This document shows, piece by piece, positions 33,342-46,074 of a stretch of DNA of 64,000 nucleotides. The stretch is from Leptolyngbyaceae cyanobacterium C42_A2020_001 (GTDB lineage: Bacteria > Cyanobacteriota > Cyanobacteriia > Leptolyngbyales > Leptolyngbyaceae). The translations under genes and the position numbers were made by a program. A model generated the notes under the pieces. The model worked only from the letters and a program-made list of their open reading frames with translations. It did no database searches and was not told the DNA's origin. The first letter of the stretch is position 1, and the number at the start of each line of letters is the position of its first letter. The stretch is from positions 1-64,000 of the forward strand of contig JACYLN010000022.1 in the NCBI GenBank assembly GCA_015272515.1. The letters are read 5' to 3'.

Positions 33342-34655
33342 ATGCGTATCTCTCGAAACCCTTTTCAATCTTCCAGTTGGCAACGTTTGACAGTCTATTT
33401 TGCACTCTTTATTCTAGTGGGTTTACTAGTACACAGAGTACCAGTCAACGCTCAACTAAAACTCATAGGCAATGAAGTAGATGGCTTTCCTGTGGTGCTA
33501 GATGGGAAAGAAGTTTTTCGAGTGCGATATGGTATCCCAGAAGGAATTTCGGCGGAAGAACGAGCGCAGGTTATCAGCCAACGATTGCAAGCAATTGCAA
33601 GTGATTCGTCGCTCAAAGTCGATACGAGTCAGCCAGTCACTGAACGATCCATTTCGTTTACGGCTCCTTCCCGAGTTGATAAAGGAGTTACGCTTATTGG
33701 GGCAAACCTCGAAGAGGCGGGGGTAGTGAATGACAAATTAATCGTGACAGTTCGCGATCAAGATGCTGTAAAACTCAACATTCCACGAGAACAATTTGCT
33801 CAAGACATTGCGATCGCGATCGATAATGCGGTAAGCCAGTACAAGCTGAAGCAACAGAGGAAACGCAATGCATTCATGATAGTCGGTGGACTCTTGTTTC
33901 TCCTGCTAATTTCGTTAATTCTATTGAAACTATTTAATCGATTTTTTAAGCCACGCAATACTCAGCAACCTCAATGGTTAAATTCAAATCGGTGGTTGCA
34001 ATGGGGACTGATTCCACTAACATTACTGGGATTTCTAGCACTCTCAATGATGGGATTGATGCTGGAGAATACAGAGTTATCGAATTTTGTAAATAGTACA
34101 ATTCAGCAGTTTCAGTCTTTATTGGAATCGTTGATTCAATATCTCCCAAATCTAGTAATTTTGACTGTGATTGCTTGCCTAGCCTGGCTGGCGATCGCGT
34201 TAGTAAAACTGGTAATTACAGAGTTAGGAAAAGATAGCCGAGCCGCCTGGTTTGATCAGGAATGGATTAGCCCCACGGTGAGTCTTGCCACAATTTTAAT
34301 TAGTGCAGTTGGCTGCGCGATCGCCCTTCCTTACTTACCCGGTTTTGGCTCACCGACGTTTCTGATTGTGATGGTGGTCTTAGGGATTTTATTCGTTCTT
34401 AGTTCTTACTCTATTGTTGCTAACGCGATCGCGGGTTTCGTTTTGATCTACTCCTCAAATTGGAGTGGACTGAAAGATGATCAGGAGGTCGCGCTCAGCA
34501 ATCCGATGGGTCAACTAATTACGGCTGGTAGGTTAAAGAAGTCGCTGTTTATCAGTCAGCTAATTCTGCCCGGTGGACAGCACATCTTCGTGCCCAATTC
34601 ATCTTTACTCAACAGCTACATTACATTGCAATCGCCACCATCTAATGGGGGATAG
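33342..34655 (+). CDS. MscS-like membrane protein with a long periplasmic N-terminus and no C-terminal vestibule
   Basis: 437 residues. A signal-type helix (residues 18-32) is followed by a ~130-residue soluble section (VDGFPVVLDGKEVFRVRYG, VSQRLQAIASDSSLKVD) as in cyanobacterial periplasmic modules, then several membrane helices (GLLFLLLISLILLKLF and beyond). FVLSSYSIVANAIAGFVLIYS is the MscS pore-helix equivalent, followed by the start of the beta domain (QEVALSNPMGQLITAGRLKKSLFISQLILPGGQHIFVPNSSLLNSYI). The protein stops soon after the NS-L segment, so the large C-terminal alpha/beta domain of MscS is missing. Possibly a regulatory or shortened osmotic channel. Confidence 0.75.
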   Translation: MRISRNPFQSSSWQRLTVYFALFILVGLLVHRVPVNAQLKLIGNEVDGFPVVLDGKEVFRVRYGIPEGISAEERAQVISQRLQAIASDSSLKVDTSQPVTERSISFTAPSRVDKGVTLIGANLEEAGVVNDKLIVTVRDQDAVKLNIPREQFAQDIAIAIDNAVSQYKLKQQRKRNAFMIVGGLLFLLLISLILLKLFNRFFKPRNTQQPQWLNSNRWLQWGLIPLTLLGFLALSMMGLMLENTELSNFVNSTIQQFQSLLESLIQYLPNLVILTVIACLAWLAIALVKLVITELGKDSRAAWFDQEWISPTVSLATILISAVGCAIALPYLPGFGSPTFLIVMVVLGILFVLSSYSIVANAIAGFVLIYSSNWSGLKDDQEVALSNPMGQLITAGRLKKSLFISQLILPGGQHIFVPNSSLLNSYITLQSPPSNGG

Positions 34656-34816
34656 ATAGGGAAGATGAGAAAGGCAAGGGCGGGGAGGGAGGGAGATTTT
34701 AGATTGTTGATTTTAGATTGCAGATTAAGCTAATCCGCCAATTTTCAATCCCCAATCTTCAATCTCCAATCATCCGTTACCCATTACCCATTTTCTTCTT
34801 TCAGCAGGACTCAGGT

Positions 34817-36539
<1,723 letters not shown>

Positions 36540-36633
36540 AAAATCTTAGATTTTGCTTTTTCCTCTACGTTTGTCTCGCAGGAGAAGCGATCGCATTTGG
36601 GGAAAAGCAGATGGAGATAGGGCACAAAGGGCG

Positions 36634-36742
36634 GTGAAATGGGAGGAAGAAAACACGTAAGTGAATCACAGTGCCATTCCCCCCGCTCCACTCGAATGGG
36701 TCTAAGTGAAATGGGAGGAAGAAAACACGTAAGTGAATCACA
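36634..36742. repeat. two identical 37-bp direct repeats separated by 35 bp
   Basis: The unit begins GTGAAATGGG and ends GTGAATCACA and occurs without mismatch at 36634-36670 and 36706-36742, with a 35-bp unrelated spacer (36671-36705). The geometry is that of a minimal CRISPR (repeat-spacer-repeat), but no cas genes and no third copy are present. It could equally be a tandem duplication of a 72-bp segment. The repeat contains the palindrome GTGAATCAC. Confidence 0.85.
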
Positions 36743-36790
36743 ACCATACAGCCGATGCATGATTCCGAAGTTTAAAGTTTCCATCTCACC

Positions 36791-37738
36791 TCAAAACATC
36801 CACTCAAAACTGATGCCAAAGCGGGTGTCTTTCTTTTGCTTGGAGTTTTGCTTCTCGATATCCGTTGAAAGTCGCAGATTTTTCGTTAGGGCGTAGCCGA
36901 AGGAGAATTTCGTGATGCCAACTTCTTCGCTCTGGCGCGGGTTAACCCAGGTTTGAGTCAAGGAAATGTCGGCTCCACCCGTGCGCGACAGCACGAGTTG
37001 AAACTTTGCACCCACGTTTAAACCATCCGTAACATAGCGAGGTGTTTCTAGGTAGCGATAACCAAGAACGGGGGCAATGTTGAAGTACCCGCCCAACGGC
37101 AGAAGGTAGTAGCGGAATTCGCCGCCGCCTGCTTTGCGATCGCCTGTAAAGGTTGCCTGATAATCAGCACTCATGGTCAATCCAGTGCGCCCAATGAACA
37201 CATCCTCAACACCCACATTCCAGCCGAGGGAATCGAAAGTGGAGGGAAAGTAGGACAATCCCAAACGGGCACGGGTGCGAAAGGCGGGATCTCGTTTGAT
37301 GTCCTCTAAGACGTTTGGCACTTCCCGATTCCACCGTTGAAAGACAGGACTAGTGTCTAGAATATTGGTGCTGGGAGCCTCTTTACTTTCGGATGGTTGT
37401 AGATCGGAGGTTTGGGCAAGGGTGGAGTTTGTTTCTAGCGATCGCGGCTCCAGTTCTTGCAATTGCACCTGTGAACTTAGAAACGGTTCTGTAGTGGGCG
37501 GCATCAAATCCTGAGCATCGTAAGAGACATCGGGATTGCCCCAAGCAGGAGTCGCCATCAGGATGAAAGCACTGGCTAGGAACATCGTTACTCCTGCCCC
37601 ACTCGCCACCCCCAAACAGGAAGCAAGCAATCCAGAGTCCCTCAAAGGTGAGGGCTTTAGGGAACTGGCAAAGGGGGTAGACATAGCGGATTCAGTTGGA
37701 AACGCTGGCAACAGCGATCGCACGTTCATCAAACTCAT
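36791..37738 (-). CDS. outer-membrane beta-barrel-like protein
   Basis: 315 residues. A long signal-like N-terminus (hydrophobic TMFLASAFILMATPAWG) is followed by a disordered, Ser/Glu/Gln-rich linker (~75-125) and a series of amphipathic beta-strands (LGLSYFPSTFDSLGWNVGVEDVFIGRTGLTMS, FNIAPVLGYRYLETPRY, VGITKFSFGYALTKNLRLSTDIE). It ends FGISFEWMF with the terminal Phe typical of BAM-assembled barrels. The family is not one I can name. No partner gene; acsF follows on the same strand but far away. Confidence 0.65.
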   Translation of the reverse strand: MSLMNVRSLLPAFPTESAMSTPFASSLKPSPLRDSGLLASCLGVASGAGVTMFLASAFILMATPAWGNPDVSYDAQDLMPPTTEPFLSSQVQLQELEPRSLETNSTLAQTSDLQPSESKEAPSTNILDTSPVFQRWNREVPNVLEDIKRDPAFRTRARLGLSYFPSTFDSLGWNVGVEDVFIGRTGLTMSADYQATFTGDRKAGGGEFRYYLLPLGGYFNIAPVLGYRYLETPRYVTDGLNVGAKFQLVLSRTGGADISLTQTWVNPRQSEEVGITKFSFGYALTKNLRLSTDIEKQNSKQKKDTRFGISFEWMF

Positions 37739-37905
37739 TGCTTGTACTCATCCTCACACTCCCCTTAGTGTCGCAAAAAATAAGCTCTGCACCAAAAAAA
37801 TAATGCAGAGCTTTAGATTTAAACCAATTCACCATTCAGACTATCCGTTGCTCTTAGAGAAAATTCCGGGTTTCTAGCTGAATAGGATCTACTTCGCCCA
37901 GATGC

Positions 37906-38982
37906 TTAACGAACAACGCCATGCGTCTTGTCCACATCAATTGGCTTCATGAAGTACAGTTTCAGCAGTTGCCAGCCGTTGGAGGCGTAATAAGGCAATT
38001 TCTGCAAGAACTGAATCGGTTTCGGCGTGTTGGAGTTGACGATGGCAGCTAGCTTTTCGTTGTTCTTGATGCACACTTCCAGGCGATCGTAAAACTCAGG
38101 TTTCGCCACATCTAACATGACAGGGAAGACGCGAGCCGCCGTTTCGTTCGTCTTCTCAATCACATACTTATCGTATTCGCGGGCATCCAAACCCAACGAA
38201 GCATAGAAGCCAGAGCGCTGCACATCGTTGAGATACATAGTTGCAAACACTGACAACAGGAAGAAGCGACACCACAACTTCGCTCTCCAATCGTTCAGAT
38301 ATTCAGGCTGTGCCCGCATGATGGCATCAAAAAAGTCACCATGACGGTTTTCATCCTGGCACCAGTTCTCAAAGAAACGGAAAATTGGATAGATGCGATT
38401 CTCAGGATGCTGTTCCAGATGGCGATAGATGGTGATGTATCGCCAGTAGCCAATCTTCTCAGATAGATAGGTGGCGTAGAAGATGAACTTGGGTTGGAAG
38501 TAGGTATACTTACGGCTCTTGGTCAAGAAGCCCAGGTCAAGCTGGAGGTTGAAATCGGACATGGCTTTGTTCAAGAAGCCAGCGTGTCGCGCTTCATCCC
38601 GTGACATGAGCGAAAAACACTCTGCCAGCACCGGACTCTTGTCTTTGAGTTTGCGGCTGAGTTCCTTGTAAAGTAGGAATCCAGAGAATTCAGCCGTGCA
38701 GGAGCGCTCCAGGAATTCAACGAACAGTTGACGGGTTTCGCCATCAATGTGATCCCAGGATTGAGCAAACTCCTCATCCCGAACAAAGTGGTGGCGGTTG
38801 TAATCTGCCCGGAATTCCTCCAGGATGGCTTGCAGTTCATCCTCGTTTGGAGAAATATCCATCTTCGCCATCGCATCAAAGTCCGTGGTGTAGAAGCGGG
38901 GCGTGAGGATGGTTTCCTTCGCTGGAACTTTGATGCCGGGACGCATCTCTTCAAAAGCAGGCTTTTTAAGGGAATCTACCAT
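37906..38982 (-). CDS. acsF: magnesium-protoporphyrin IX monomethyl ester oxidative cyclase
   Basis: 358 residues, normal for AcsF. It carries the di-iron ligands in [16 protein letters not shown] and [16 protein letters not shown], and ends with [24 protein letters not shown]. It forms the isocyclic ring of chlorophyll in the presence of oxygen with Ycf54 as partner. The start is [12 protein letters not shown]; the nearby upstream gap to the porin gene (divergent) is the likely promoter. Only one acsF is visible in this window; cyanobacteria may have a second copy for low oxygen elsewhere. Confidence 0.97.
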   Translation of the reverse strand: MVDSLKKPAFEEMRPGIKVPAKETILTPRFYTTDFDAMAKMDISPNEDELQAILEEFRADYNRHHFVRDEEFAQSWDHIDGETRQLFVEFLERSCTAEFSGFLLYKELSRKLKDKSPVLAECFSLMSRDEARHAGFLNKAMSDFNLQLDLGFLTKSRKYTYFQPKFIFYATYLSEKIGYWRYITIYRHLEQHPENRIYPIFRFFENWCQDENRHGDFFDAIMRAQPEYLNDWRAKLWCRFFLLSVFATMYLNDVQRSGFYASLGLDAREYDKYVIEKTNETAARVFPVMLDVAKPEFYDRLEVCIKNNEKLAAIVNSNTPKPIQFLQKLPYYASNGWQLLKLYFMKPIDVDKTHGVVR

Positions 38983-39215
38983 GAGTCGTTTTTTCTCTAG
39001 ATTCAGTCGCTAAGACATGATTCACAGTCTACCAAGCCTTGCTGTAACAATAGAACGCTTATTTGTTAAGACTTACAACACATGCCCAAGATTTGTAATT
39101 TATTAGCCCTTCATCGTCTTCAAGGTGACTCCCCCTAGTCGCTTTCGTCCTTGATAGGGTTTAATTTGAGCAGTTTGGTTCTGTTAAAGACGCTTGTTGG
39201 GTGAGGAGCGATCGC

Positions 39216-40805
39216 GTGAAATTCATTTTTTGGTTAGCTGGAGGGTTGAGTCTCCTTCAGTTTTGGTTGCTATCAGGGTATAGCTGGGCAAGTACAAATC
39301 CAGCCCATGCCAGTGACAGAGACTCCGTTCCACCCTCCGACTGTGCTTTGGATGCGTTGCAACTTGCCTCAACCATCGACCCTTTGGGTTGCCTTAATAC
39401 GGTTGCGGCAGAGGAGCCATTGGGGCAGGTGCGCTCGGTGGATGAACTGAGTGACGTACAGCCAACCGATTGGGCGTATCAAGCCTTAAAATCACTGGTT
39501 GAAAAATATGGAGTCATTTCTGGTTACAGCGATCGCACCTTTCGCGGCAATCGAGCACTGACTCGCTACGAATTTGCGGCAACCCTGAGCGCTGTCATGG
39601 CAAAGGTGGAAGAACAGTTATTAACTGGAAAAATTGCCGAAATTCGCGAAGATTTTGCCACCCTCAAGCGTTTGCAAGATTCCTATGATGCAATCTTGAC
39701 AGATTTGCGCGATCGCATCGCCAAACTCGACCCACTCACCGCCCGGCTAGAGCAACAGCAATTTTCCACGACTACCAAACTCAAAGCACAAACCGTTTTC
39801 GGCTTCACCGATGGCTCAAACGCCATTACCACCATCCTTACTCGTGTTCGCCTCGACTTCAACACCAGTTTTACAGGCACCGATCTACTCCGGACGCAAT
39901 TGGAAGCCGGAAACAACGGTGGAGATGCGATTAGCAATCGTCAAAACCGTCGGGGCCCAAATCTGCTTGGCACCAACGGCATCCTGGCAGATGGGGGAGG
40001 GGCTGATTTTGTCGAAGTGCCAAATACAGTGCAAATCAGCAAACTGTATTACACCTTTCAACCGATTCAAAACCTCAATCTCATAATTGGCGCGCGGCTC
40101 AATCCTAGAGATTTTATCGACTACAACCGATTTGCCAACGATTCCCTCACCAACTTCAACTCCAGTTTCTTCATGAACAATCCCCTGATTGTTCAGAATC
40201 AGGTCGATCGCCCGGGTGGAGCTGGCGCAGCTCTAAGCTGGAAGCCCACAGAAAACTCTCCCTTGACCCTACGAGCGCTGTACGTTGCGGCCGATGCAGG
40301 GACACCAGCCGAAGACGAAGGGCTATTTGGCGGACGCAACCAGGGCAGTGTTGAACTGGAGTACGCCTTCCATAAAAACCTGATTGCCCGCCTGCAATAC
40401 ACAACCGCTACCGTGAACCGCACCGCCATCAATGCAGGAGGCTTTAATTTTGAATGGCGCTTTAATCGTCAATTTGCTGCCTTTGGGCGGTTTGGTATCG
40501 GCTCCTACAATGGCTTTAATTCATTGCTGCGGCAAGACCTCGATTTGCACCCCAAAACCTGGGCATTGGGCGGCACCATTCGCGACATTGTGATTCCTGG
40601 TTCGGTTGCAGGGTTAGCGATCGGTCAACCATTCATTGAACGTGATATTGGAGATGCTACTCAGCTCAATGTAGAAGGCTACTACAGCTTTGACCTCAAC
40701 GACAGTATTAGTTTCAGCCCGGCATTTCTCATCGTCGCCAATCCCAATAACCGCTCCACGGGAGCCATTTTTGAGTGGTTTCTGCGATTGGTTTACACAT
40801 TTTAG
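39216..40805 (+). CDS. SLH-domain carbohydrate-selective/iron-uptake porin
   Basis: About 529 residues from a GTG at 39216, with GAGGAG 7 bp upstream; the next in-frame GTG at 39201 would remove that site. A signal peptide is followed by an SLH domain (VRSVDELSDVQPTDWAYQALKSLVEKYGVISGYSDRTFRGNRALTRYEFAATLS), then a short coiled coil (EEQLLTGKIAEIREDFATLKRLQDSYDAIL) and an OprB-type beta-barrel (TTILTRVRLDFNTSF to FEWFLRLVYTF, ending in Phe). These proteins are the main outer-membrane channels of cyanobacteria, for inorganic ions including iron. The SLH part binds the peptidoglycan-linked polysaccharide. Confidence 0.93.
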   Translation: MKFIFWLAGGLSLLQFWLLSGYSWASTNPAHASDRDSVPPSDCALDALQLASTIDPLGCLNTVAAEEPLGQVRSVDELSDVQPTDWAYQALKSLVEKYGVISGYSDRTFRGNRALTRYEFAATLSAVMAKVEEQLLTGKIAEIREDFATLKRLQDSYDAILTDLRDRIAKLDPLTARLEQQQFSTTTKLKAQTVFGFTDGSNAITTILTRVRLDFNTSFTGTDLLRTQLEAGNNGGDAISNRQNRRGPNLLGTNGILADGGGADFVEVPNTVQISKLYYTFQPIQNLNLIIGARLNPRDFIDYNRFANDSLTNFNSSFFMNNPLIVQNQVDRPGGAGAALSWKPTENSPLTLRALYVAADAGTPAEDEGLFGGRNQGSVELEYAFHKNLIARLQYTTATVNRTAINAGGFNFEWRFNRQFAAFGRFGIGSYNGFNSLLRQDLDLHPKTWALGGTIRDIVIPGSVAGLAIGQPFIERDIGDATQLNVEGYYSFDLNDSISFSPAFLIVANPNNRSTGAIFEWFLRLVYTF

Positions 40806-40885
40806 TTTAGACAAAAGGATACAGAAGAACGATGTTTGAGAACGGGGCTAGCATTCGCTAGGGTGGCAGTGTTGTAGGGTGTTGA

Positions 40886-42211
40886 TTACTGGATTTTGGG
40901 GACAGTAGGAGTTAGGAGTTGAGCTGTGGGTAAAGTTGATGGTTTATGAATGCGATTGAAAACCATGAGAACTAGCAGCCCCAGCACCGTTGTTGCAGCC
41001 GCAACCAACCAAAACTCAGCCGCAATCCTCGCTGGTTGATCCATGCCCCATCCACCCAGGGTTGGTCCCACAAAATACCCGATCGCCCAACACTGAGAGC
41101 TGATGGCTACATAAGCTCCCCGCAAGGAGGCTGGTGCCAGTTCTGCCACGATCGCCGCTGCAAAGGGCTTGTACATAATGGTGGCAAGAGACATCACGCA
41201 TAATGTCACCACCCCCCAAACAAACTGCGCCACTGGAACAGTTCCTGTTGCCCAAGCAAGGACAAAACCTGCTGCCCATAGAATCAGTGCTAGCATCAAT
41301 ACGCGCACTTTCGGTAGTCCTTTAAACAATTGAGCAATGGGAAGTTGCAAGATTGCACCCGCACCGATGTAGCACCAAGTGAACAGATTGGCTGTGCTCC
41401 CAACCGTTGCTCCTGCGCCTCCTGAAATAGCAGGCACAAAATTCGTGAAGTATAGCGGGATGGTGCTGTTGACGAGGGCAATGTAAGTGGTGAAAAGAAC
41501 GTTTGCCAGGATGAAGATCAGCAGCGACTTATCTTTCAAGGCAATTAACAGTCCAGTGGTAGCGTGCTGTTCAGACCCATGGAGTTGCCGAGTCTCAGGC
41601 ATGGTGAACTGCACCACTAGCACAAATGCTAAATAGATTAGTCCGCAAGCAATAAATAAGGCTTGATGTGACTGATGTACTAACGTCAACAAAATTCCGC
41701 CCCCCAAGATCCCAACCCCATTGCCCAAATTTTCGGCAACACTCATAAGCGCAAACGCCTGCGATCGCTCCTCAGGAACGGTTACATCCATCACGGCTGC
41801 ATCAGCGGCTGTCCAGTAAAACCCCACACTCAAACCCAGTAGCAAACTGGCAATCATTAGGAGTGGCAAAGTTTGAGTGAACGCCAGAGTGAATGCAACT
41901 AAGGCTCCAACTCCACCTGAAAAGATCAGGGTAGTTTTGCGTCCAAAGCGGGGAGAATCTGCCAGAACTCCACCCAGAATATGTCCAGCAATTCCTGTCA
42001 GCGAACTCAAACCAACGCTGAAGCCTACCGATGTTGCAGACAATCCCACTTGATTAACAAACACCAGTGGAATGTAGAAATAGACTAAGCCTGCACTAAT
42101 TTGACACAGCGATCGCCCCAACGCTTGCAGCCAGATCTGTTGATTTGACAGACTCAACGCAGCCAGAAGCGAGTTGCGTGAATTCACCACGATTGTTTCT
42201 TCAGAATTCAT
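40886..42211 (-). CDS. MFS transporter
   Basis: About 441 residues from ATG 42209-42211 (MNSEETIVV); an in-frame TTG at 42283 would add a non-conserved tail. Twelve predicted membrane spans, e.g. SAGLVYFYIPLVFVNQVGLSATSVGFSVGLSSLTGIAGHILGG, plus the motif GGVLADSPRFGRKTTLIFSGG (the MFS A-loop with RFGRK). The N-terminal half has NLGNGVGILGGGILLTLV (the C-motif-like signature of drug:H+ antiporters). Substrate unknown. It is in the same orientation as the oxidoreductase upstream but separated by about 370 bp. Confidence 0.85.
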   Translation of the reverse strand: MNSEETIVVNSRNSLLAALSLSNQQIWLQALGRSLCQISAGLVYFYIPLVFVNQVGLSATSVGFSVGLSSLTGIAGHILGGVLADSPRFGRKTTLIFSGGVGALVAFTLAFTQTLPLLMIASLLLGLSVGFYWTAADAAVMDVTVPEERSQAFALMSVAENLGNGVGILGGGILLTLVHQSHQALFIACGLIYLAFVLVVQFTMPETRQLHGSEQHATTGLLIALKDKSLLIFILANVLFTTYIALVNSTIPLYFTNFVPAISGGAGATVGSTANLFTWCYIGAGAILQLPIAQLFKGLPKVRVLMLALILWAAGFVLAWATGTVPVAQFVWGVVTLCVMSLATIMYKPFAAAIVAELAPASLRGAYVAISSQCWAIGYFVGPTLGGWGMDQPARIAAEFWLVAAATTVLGLLVLMVFNRIHKPSTLPTAQLLTPTVPKIQ

Positions 42212-42577
42212 TGGTTTAGGGACGGGGTGTGAGGGATTGTAACCATCTGTAATACAGCTTAACGTAGGGAGCGCTGCTATCAATCCAGAAAGTTGCTCCA
42301 GCCCTTGTCCTCGTTATCACCTAATTTTGGTCGCGTTCAGAGTGCTCTAGCAACTGGTCTACTTTCGCTTCAATGGGATTAAGCTTTCTCAACACGGTGG
42401 GGCGATCGCTATATCGCACAAGCATTGCCTTCAGTTAACTGTCGAAACTCGTCGTTTGTTATCCGATTGCGCCAACATGGTTTCTTCATCATACAAGCAG
42501 TATGACCAACACTGGAAAACAGCCGCCAGTAAGGGGAATTGCCTTCTGACGACTGTTCGCTAAAAATAATGTTTAGC
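42212..42577. other. 366-bp intergenic region with a candidate small ORF
   Basis: Between the MFS gene and the oxidoreductase gene, both on the minus strand. It may hold the MFS promoter. It includes the 34-aa ORF listed next and a 15-aa-scale open stretch (ITNDEFRQLTEG) that I could not interpret. Confidence 0.3.
42321..42425 (-). CDS. candidate 34-aa protein
   Basis: ATG 42423-42425 to a stop at 42321-42323 encodes MLVRYSDRPTVLRKLNPIEA and continues KVDQLLEHSERDQN. Most of it is an amphipathic helix (KLNPIEAKVDQLLEHSE). An in-frame TAA lies four codons upstream, so it cannot be longer. The spacing to a GAAGG ribosome-site candidate is short. It may be a real small protein or chance. Confidence 0.3.
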   Translation of the reverse strand: MLVRYSDRPTVLRKLNPIEAKVDQLLEHSERDQN

Positions 42578-43591
42578 TCATTGAATTTTGATAACGATCT
42601 TGCCAAAGTGAGCACCGCTCTCCAGGTATGCTAACGCTTCGGTTGCTTGTTGAAATTCAAACACACGGTCAATGACTGGATGAAGCTGAGCTTGGGCGAT
42701 CGCGCGATTCATTTCCTCAAACACCCTACGTGAACCAACATAAATTCCCTGCACTCGGATATGTTTATGCAAAATTAGTGCCGTATTAATGTCACCCTTA
42801 AGTCCAGTCAAAACTCCAATCAATGCAACACTTCCACCATAAGCGACTGCTTTCAGTGATTGATTTAAAGTATCTGCTCCCCCCACTTCAACTACATGAT
42901 CGGCTCCGTACTTGTTAGTCAACTCCCAAATTTTTTCGTCCCAGTTCGGAGTTACTTTGTAGTTAATGCCAACATCTGCTCCAAGTTGTTTGGCTTTTTC
43001 TAACTTTTCATCTTGACTGCTCGTAATAATAATTCTTGCTCCCATTAATTTAGCAAACTGAAGTGCAAAGACAGATACGCCACCAGTTCCTAGTAGCAAT
43101 ACGGTGTCTCCTGCTTTAAGTTTTCCTTCAGTGACTAATGCATTCCAGGCTGTAACTGCTGCACAGGGTAAGGTTGCGGCTTCTTCGTAAGTTAGGTGAT
43201 CAGGAATTTTGACCAGTCCATTTTCATCAAATACAACATATTCTGCTAAAACTCCGGCGATCGCCCCGCCCAAAGCTGAGTTACTTTTTTCGCGAGTGAG
43301 GTTCCCATTGATAAAGTCTTGCATGAAAATGCCAGCCACGCGATCGCCCACTTGCACTCGCGTTACGCCATCCCCAGCCGCCACTACTTCGCCTGCCCCA
43401 TCCGATAAGGGCGTGATTGGTTTGAACTCTTTTGCGCCGTAAGCTCCTTTCGCCACAAGCAGGTCGCGGTAATTGAGCGATGCTGCGTGCATTTTCACCA
43501 ACACTTGTCCGGATTGCGGTTCGGGGATGGGACGTTCAACAAAACCCCAGGCTTGCAAACCTGGTTGGTTCCGAAGTTCATACGCTTTCAT
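42578..43591 (-). CDS. zinc-type alcohol dehydrogenase-like NAD(P)-dependent oxidoreductase (quinone reductase subgroup)
   Basis: 337 residues from ATG 43589-43591 (MKAYELRNQPG), preceded on the minus strand by AAAGGAG; a longer frame to 43636 lacks such a site. GroES-like fold at the N-terminus (VLVKMHAASLNYRDLLVAKG, LSDGAGEVVAAGDGVTRVQVGDRV) and the Rossmann segment VLLLGTGGVSVFALQFAKLMGA. The Cys/His zinc ligands of classical ADHs are largely missing, which puts it in the MDR/quinone-oxidoreductase group. It is divergent from an HxlR regulator, a common arrangement for electrophile or aldehyde response. Confidence 0.88.
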   Translation of the reverse strand: MKAYELRNQPGLQAWGFVERPIPEPQSGQVLVKMHAASLNYRDLLVAKGAYGAKEFKPITPLSDGAGEVVAAGDGVTRVQVGDRVAGIFMQDFINGNLTREKSNSALGGAIAGVLAEYVVFDENGLVKIPDHLTYEEAATLPCAAVTAWNALVTEGKLKAGDTVLLLGTGGVSVFALQFAKLMGARIIITSSQDEKLEKAKQLGADVGINYKVTPNWDEKIWELTNKYGADHVVEVGGADTLNQSLKAVAYGGSVALIGVLTGLKGDINTALILHKHIRVQGIYVGSRRVFEEMNRAIAQAQLHPVIDRVFEFQQATEALAYLESGAHFGKIVIKIQ

Positions 43592-43777
43592 AACTGTCTC
43601 CTTTGCATAGGTCATAATCAGCGATCGCCAATCCATCTGTACAAATTCGCGATTGCAAATTAGCAGTGTTGAATGTGTAAAATACTGATTCGCGTTTGAG
43701 TTGGGGAACTTTGTAGCAACGCGATGCGCTTAAGCCGCTTTACACTCTAATTGTGAAGACTACTTCTCAATTTGCCA

Positions 43778-43802
43778 AGTACACACATTTTTGTGGAGTA
43801 CT
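43778..43802. promoter_or_regulatory. imperfect inverted repeat, candidate HxlR operator
   Basis: AGTACACAC begins at 43778 and GTGGAGTACT ends at 43802; the outer five bases pair (AGTAC/GTACT), with a second CAC/GTG block inside. HxlR sites often contain GTAC half-sites. It lies between the divergent oxidoreductase and HxlR genes. Confidence 0.5.
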
Positions 43803-43832
43803 ATCAAAAAGTATCCTGTCTCAGGTGATGAA

Positions 43833-44210
43833 ATGCCGAAACGACAGTACGATTGCCGCTATGGATGCGCTGTAGAAGCTACGCTCGATGTCATTGGTGG
43901 ACGTTGGAAAGGTGTAATTTTATTTCACTTGATGGAGGGTACTAAACGCTTCAATGAGTTGCACCGTCTGATTGAAGGCTGCACACAGCGAATGTTGACC
44001 TTACAACTAAGGGAATTAGAGCAGGATGGCGTGGTCAAACGCACGGTCTATCCGGAGGTACCGCCTAAAGTGGAGTACTCACTCACCGAGTTCGGACGCA
44101 GTTTAGAACCCATTCTGCTGTTGATGCGCGAATGGGGCGAACAATACACCGCTCAACTCACTCAACAGAAGCAAGCCCATGATTCTGTTGAAGTCGCGGT
44201 TGAAACTTAA
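43833..44210 (+). CDS. HxlR family transcriptional regulator
   Basis: About 125 residues from ATG 43833 ([21 protein letters not shown]), preceded by AGGTGA; an upstream ATG at 43791 would overlap the candidate operator. The winged-helix DNA-binding domain is obvious: [75 protein letters not shown]. Two Cys near the N-terminus (CRYGC) are usual thiol sensors for electrophiles. It probably controls the divergent oxidoreductase. The gene ends close to a very strong hairpin. Confidence 0.9.
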   Translation: MPKRQYDCRYGCAVEATLDVIGGRWKGVILFHLMEGTKRFNELHRLIEGCTQRMLTLQLRELEQDGVVKRTVYPEVPPKVEYSLTEFGRSLEPILLLMREWGEQYTAQLTQQKQAHDSVEVAVET

Positions 44211-44215
44211 GACTT

Positions 44216-44261
44216 AACAAGAGAGCGATCGCCTCTTGAAAGAAGCGATCGCTCTCTTGTT
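44216..44261. terminator. 17-bp perfect hairpin containing two HIP1 octamers
   Basis: AACAAGAGAGCGATCGC (44216-44232) pairs with GCGATCGCTCTCTTGTT (44245-44261) around a 12-nt loop. It lies between convergent hxlR and groEL1 and would terminate transcription from both sides. Confidence 0.75.
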
Positions 44262-44318
44262 CAACTTATGACTGGGGTTGAAGTTAGTCCTTAGCTCCTA
44301 ATCCCCAGCCTCTAGCTT

Positions 44319-46072
<1,754 letters not shown>

Positions 46073-46074
<2 letters not shown>

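Noticed and set aside
36634-36742. Calling the 37-bp repeat pair a CRISPR array
   Set aside because: Only two copies, no cas genes, no leader-like sequence and no typical repeat end. Reported as a repeat and as a question instead.
39201-39215. GTG at 39201 as start of the iron porin
   Set aside because: It would place the GAGGAG ribosome site inside the reading frame. The GTG at 39216 is correctly spaced from it.
43791-43832. Earlier ATG for the HxlR regulator
   Set aside because: It overlaps the candidate operator, and the later ATG has a better ribosome site and matches the usual family beginning.
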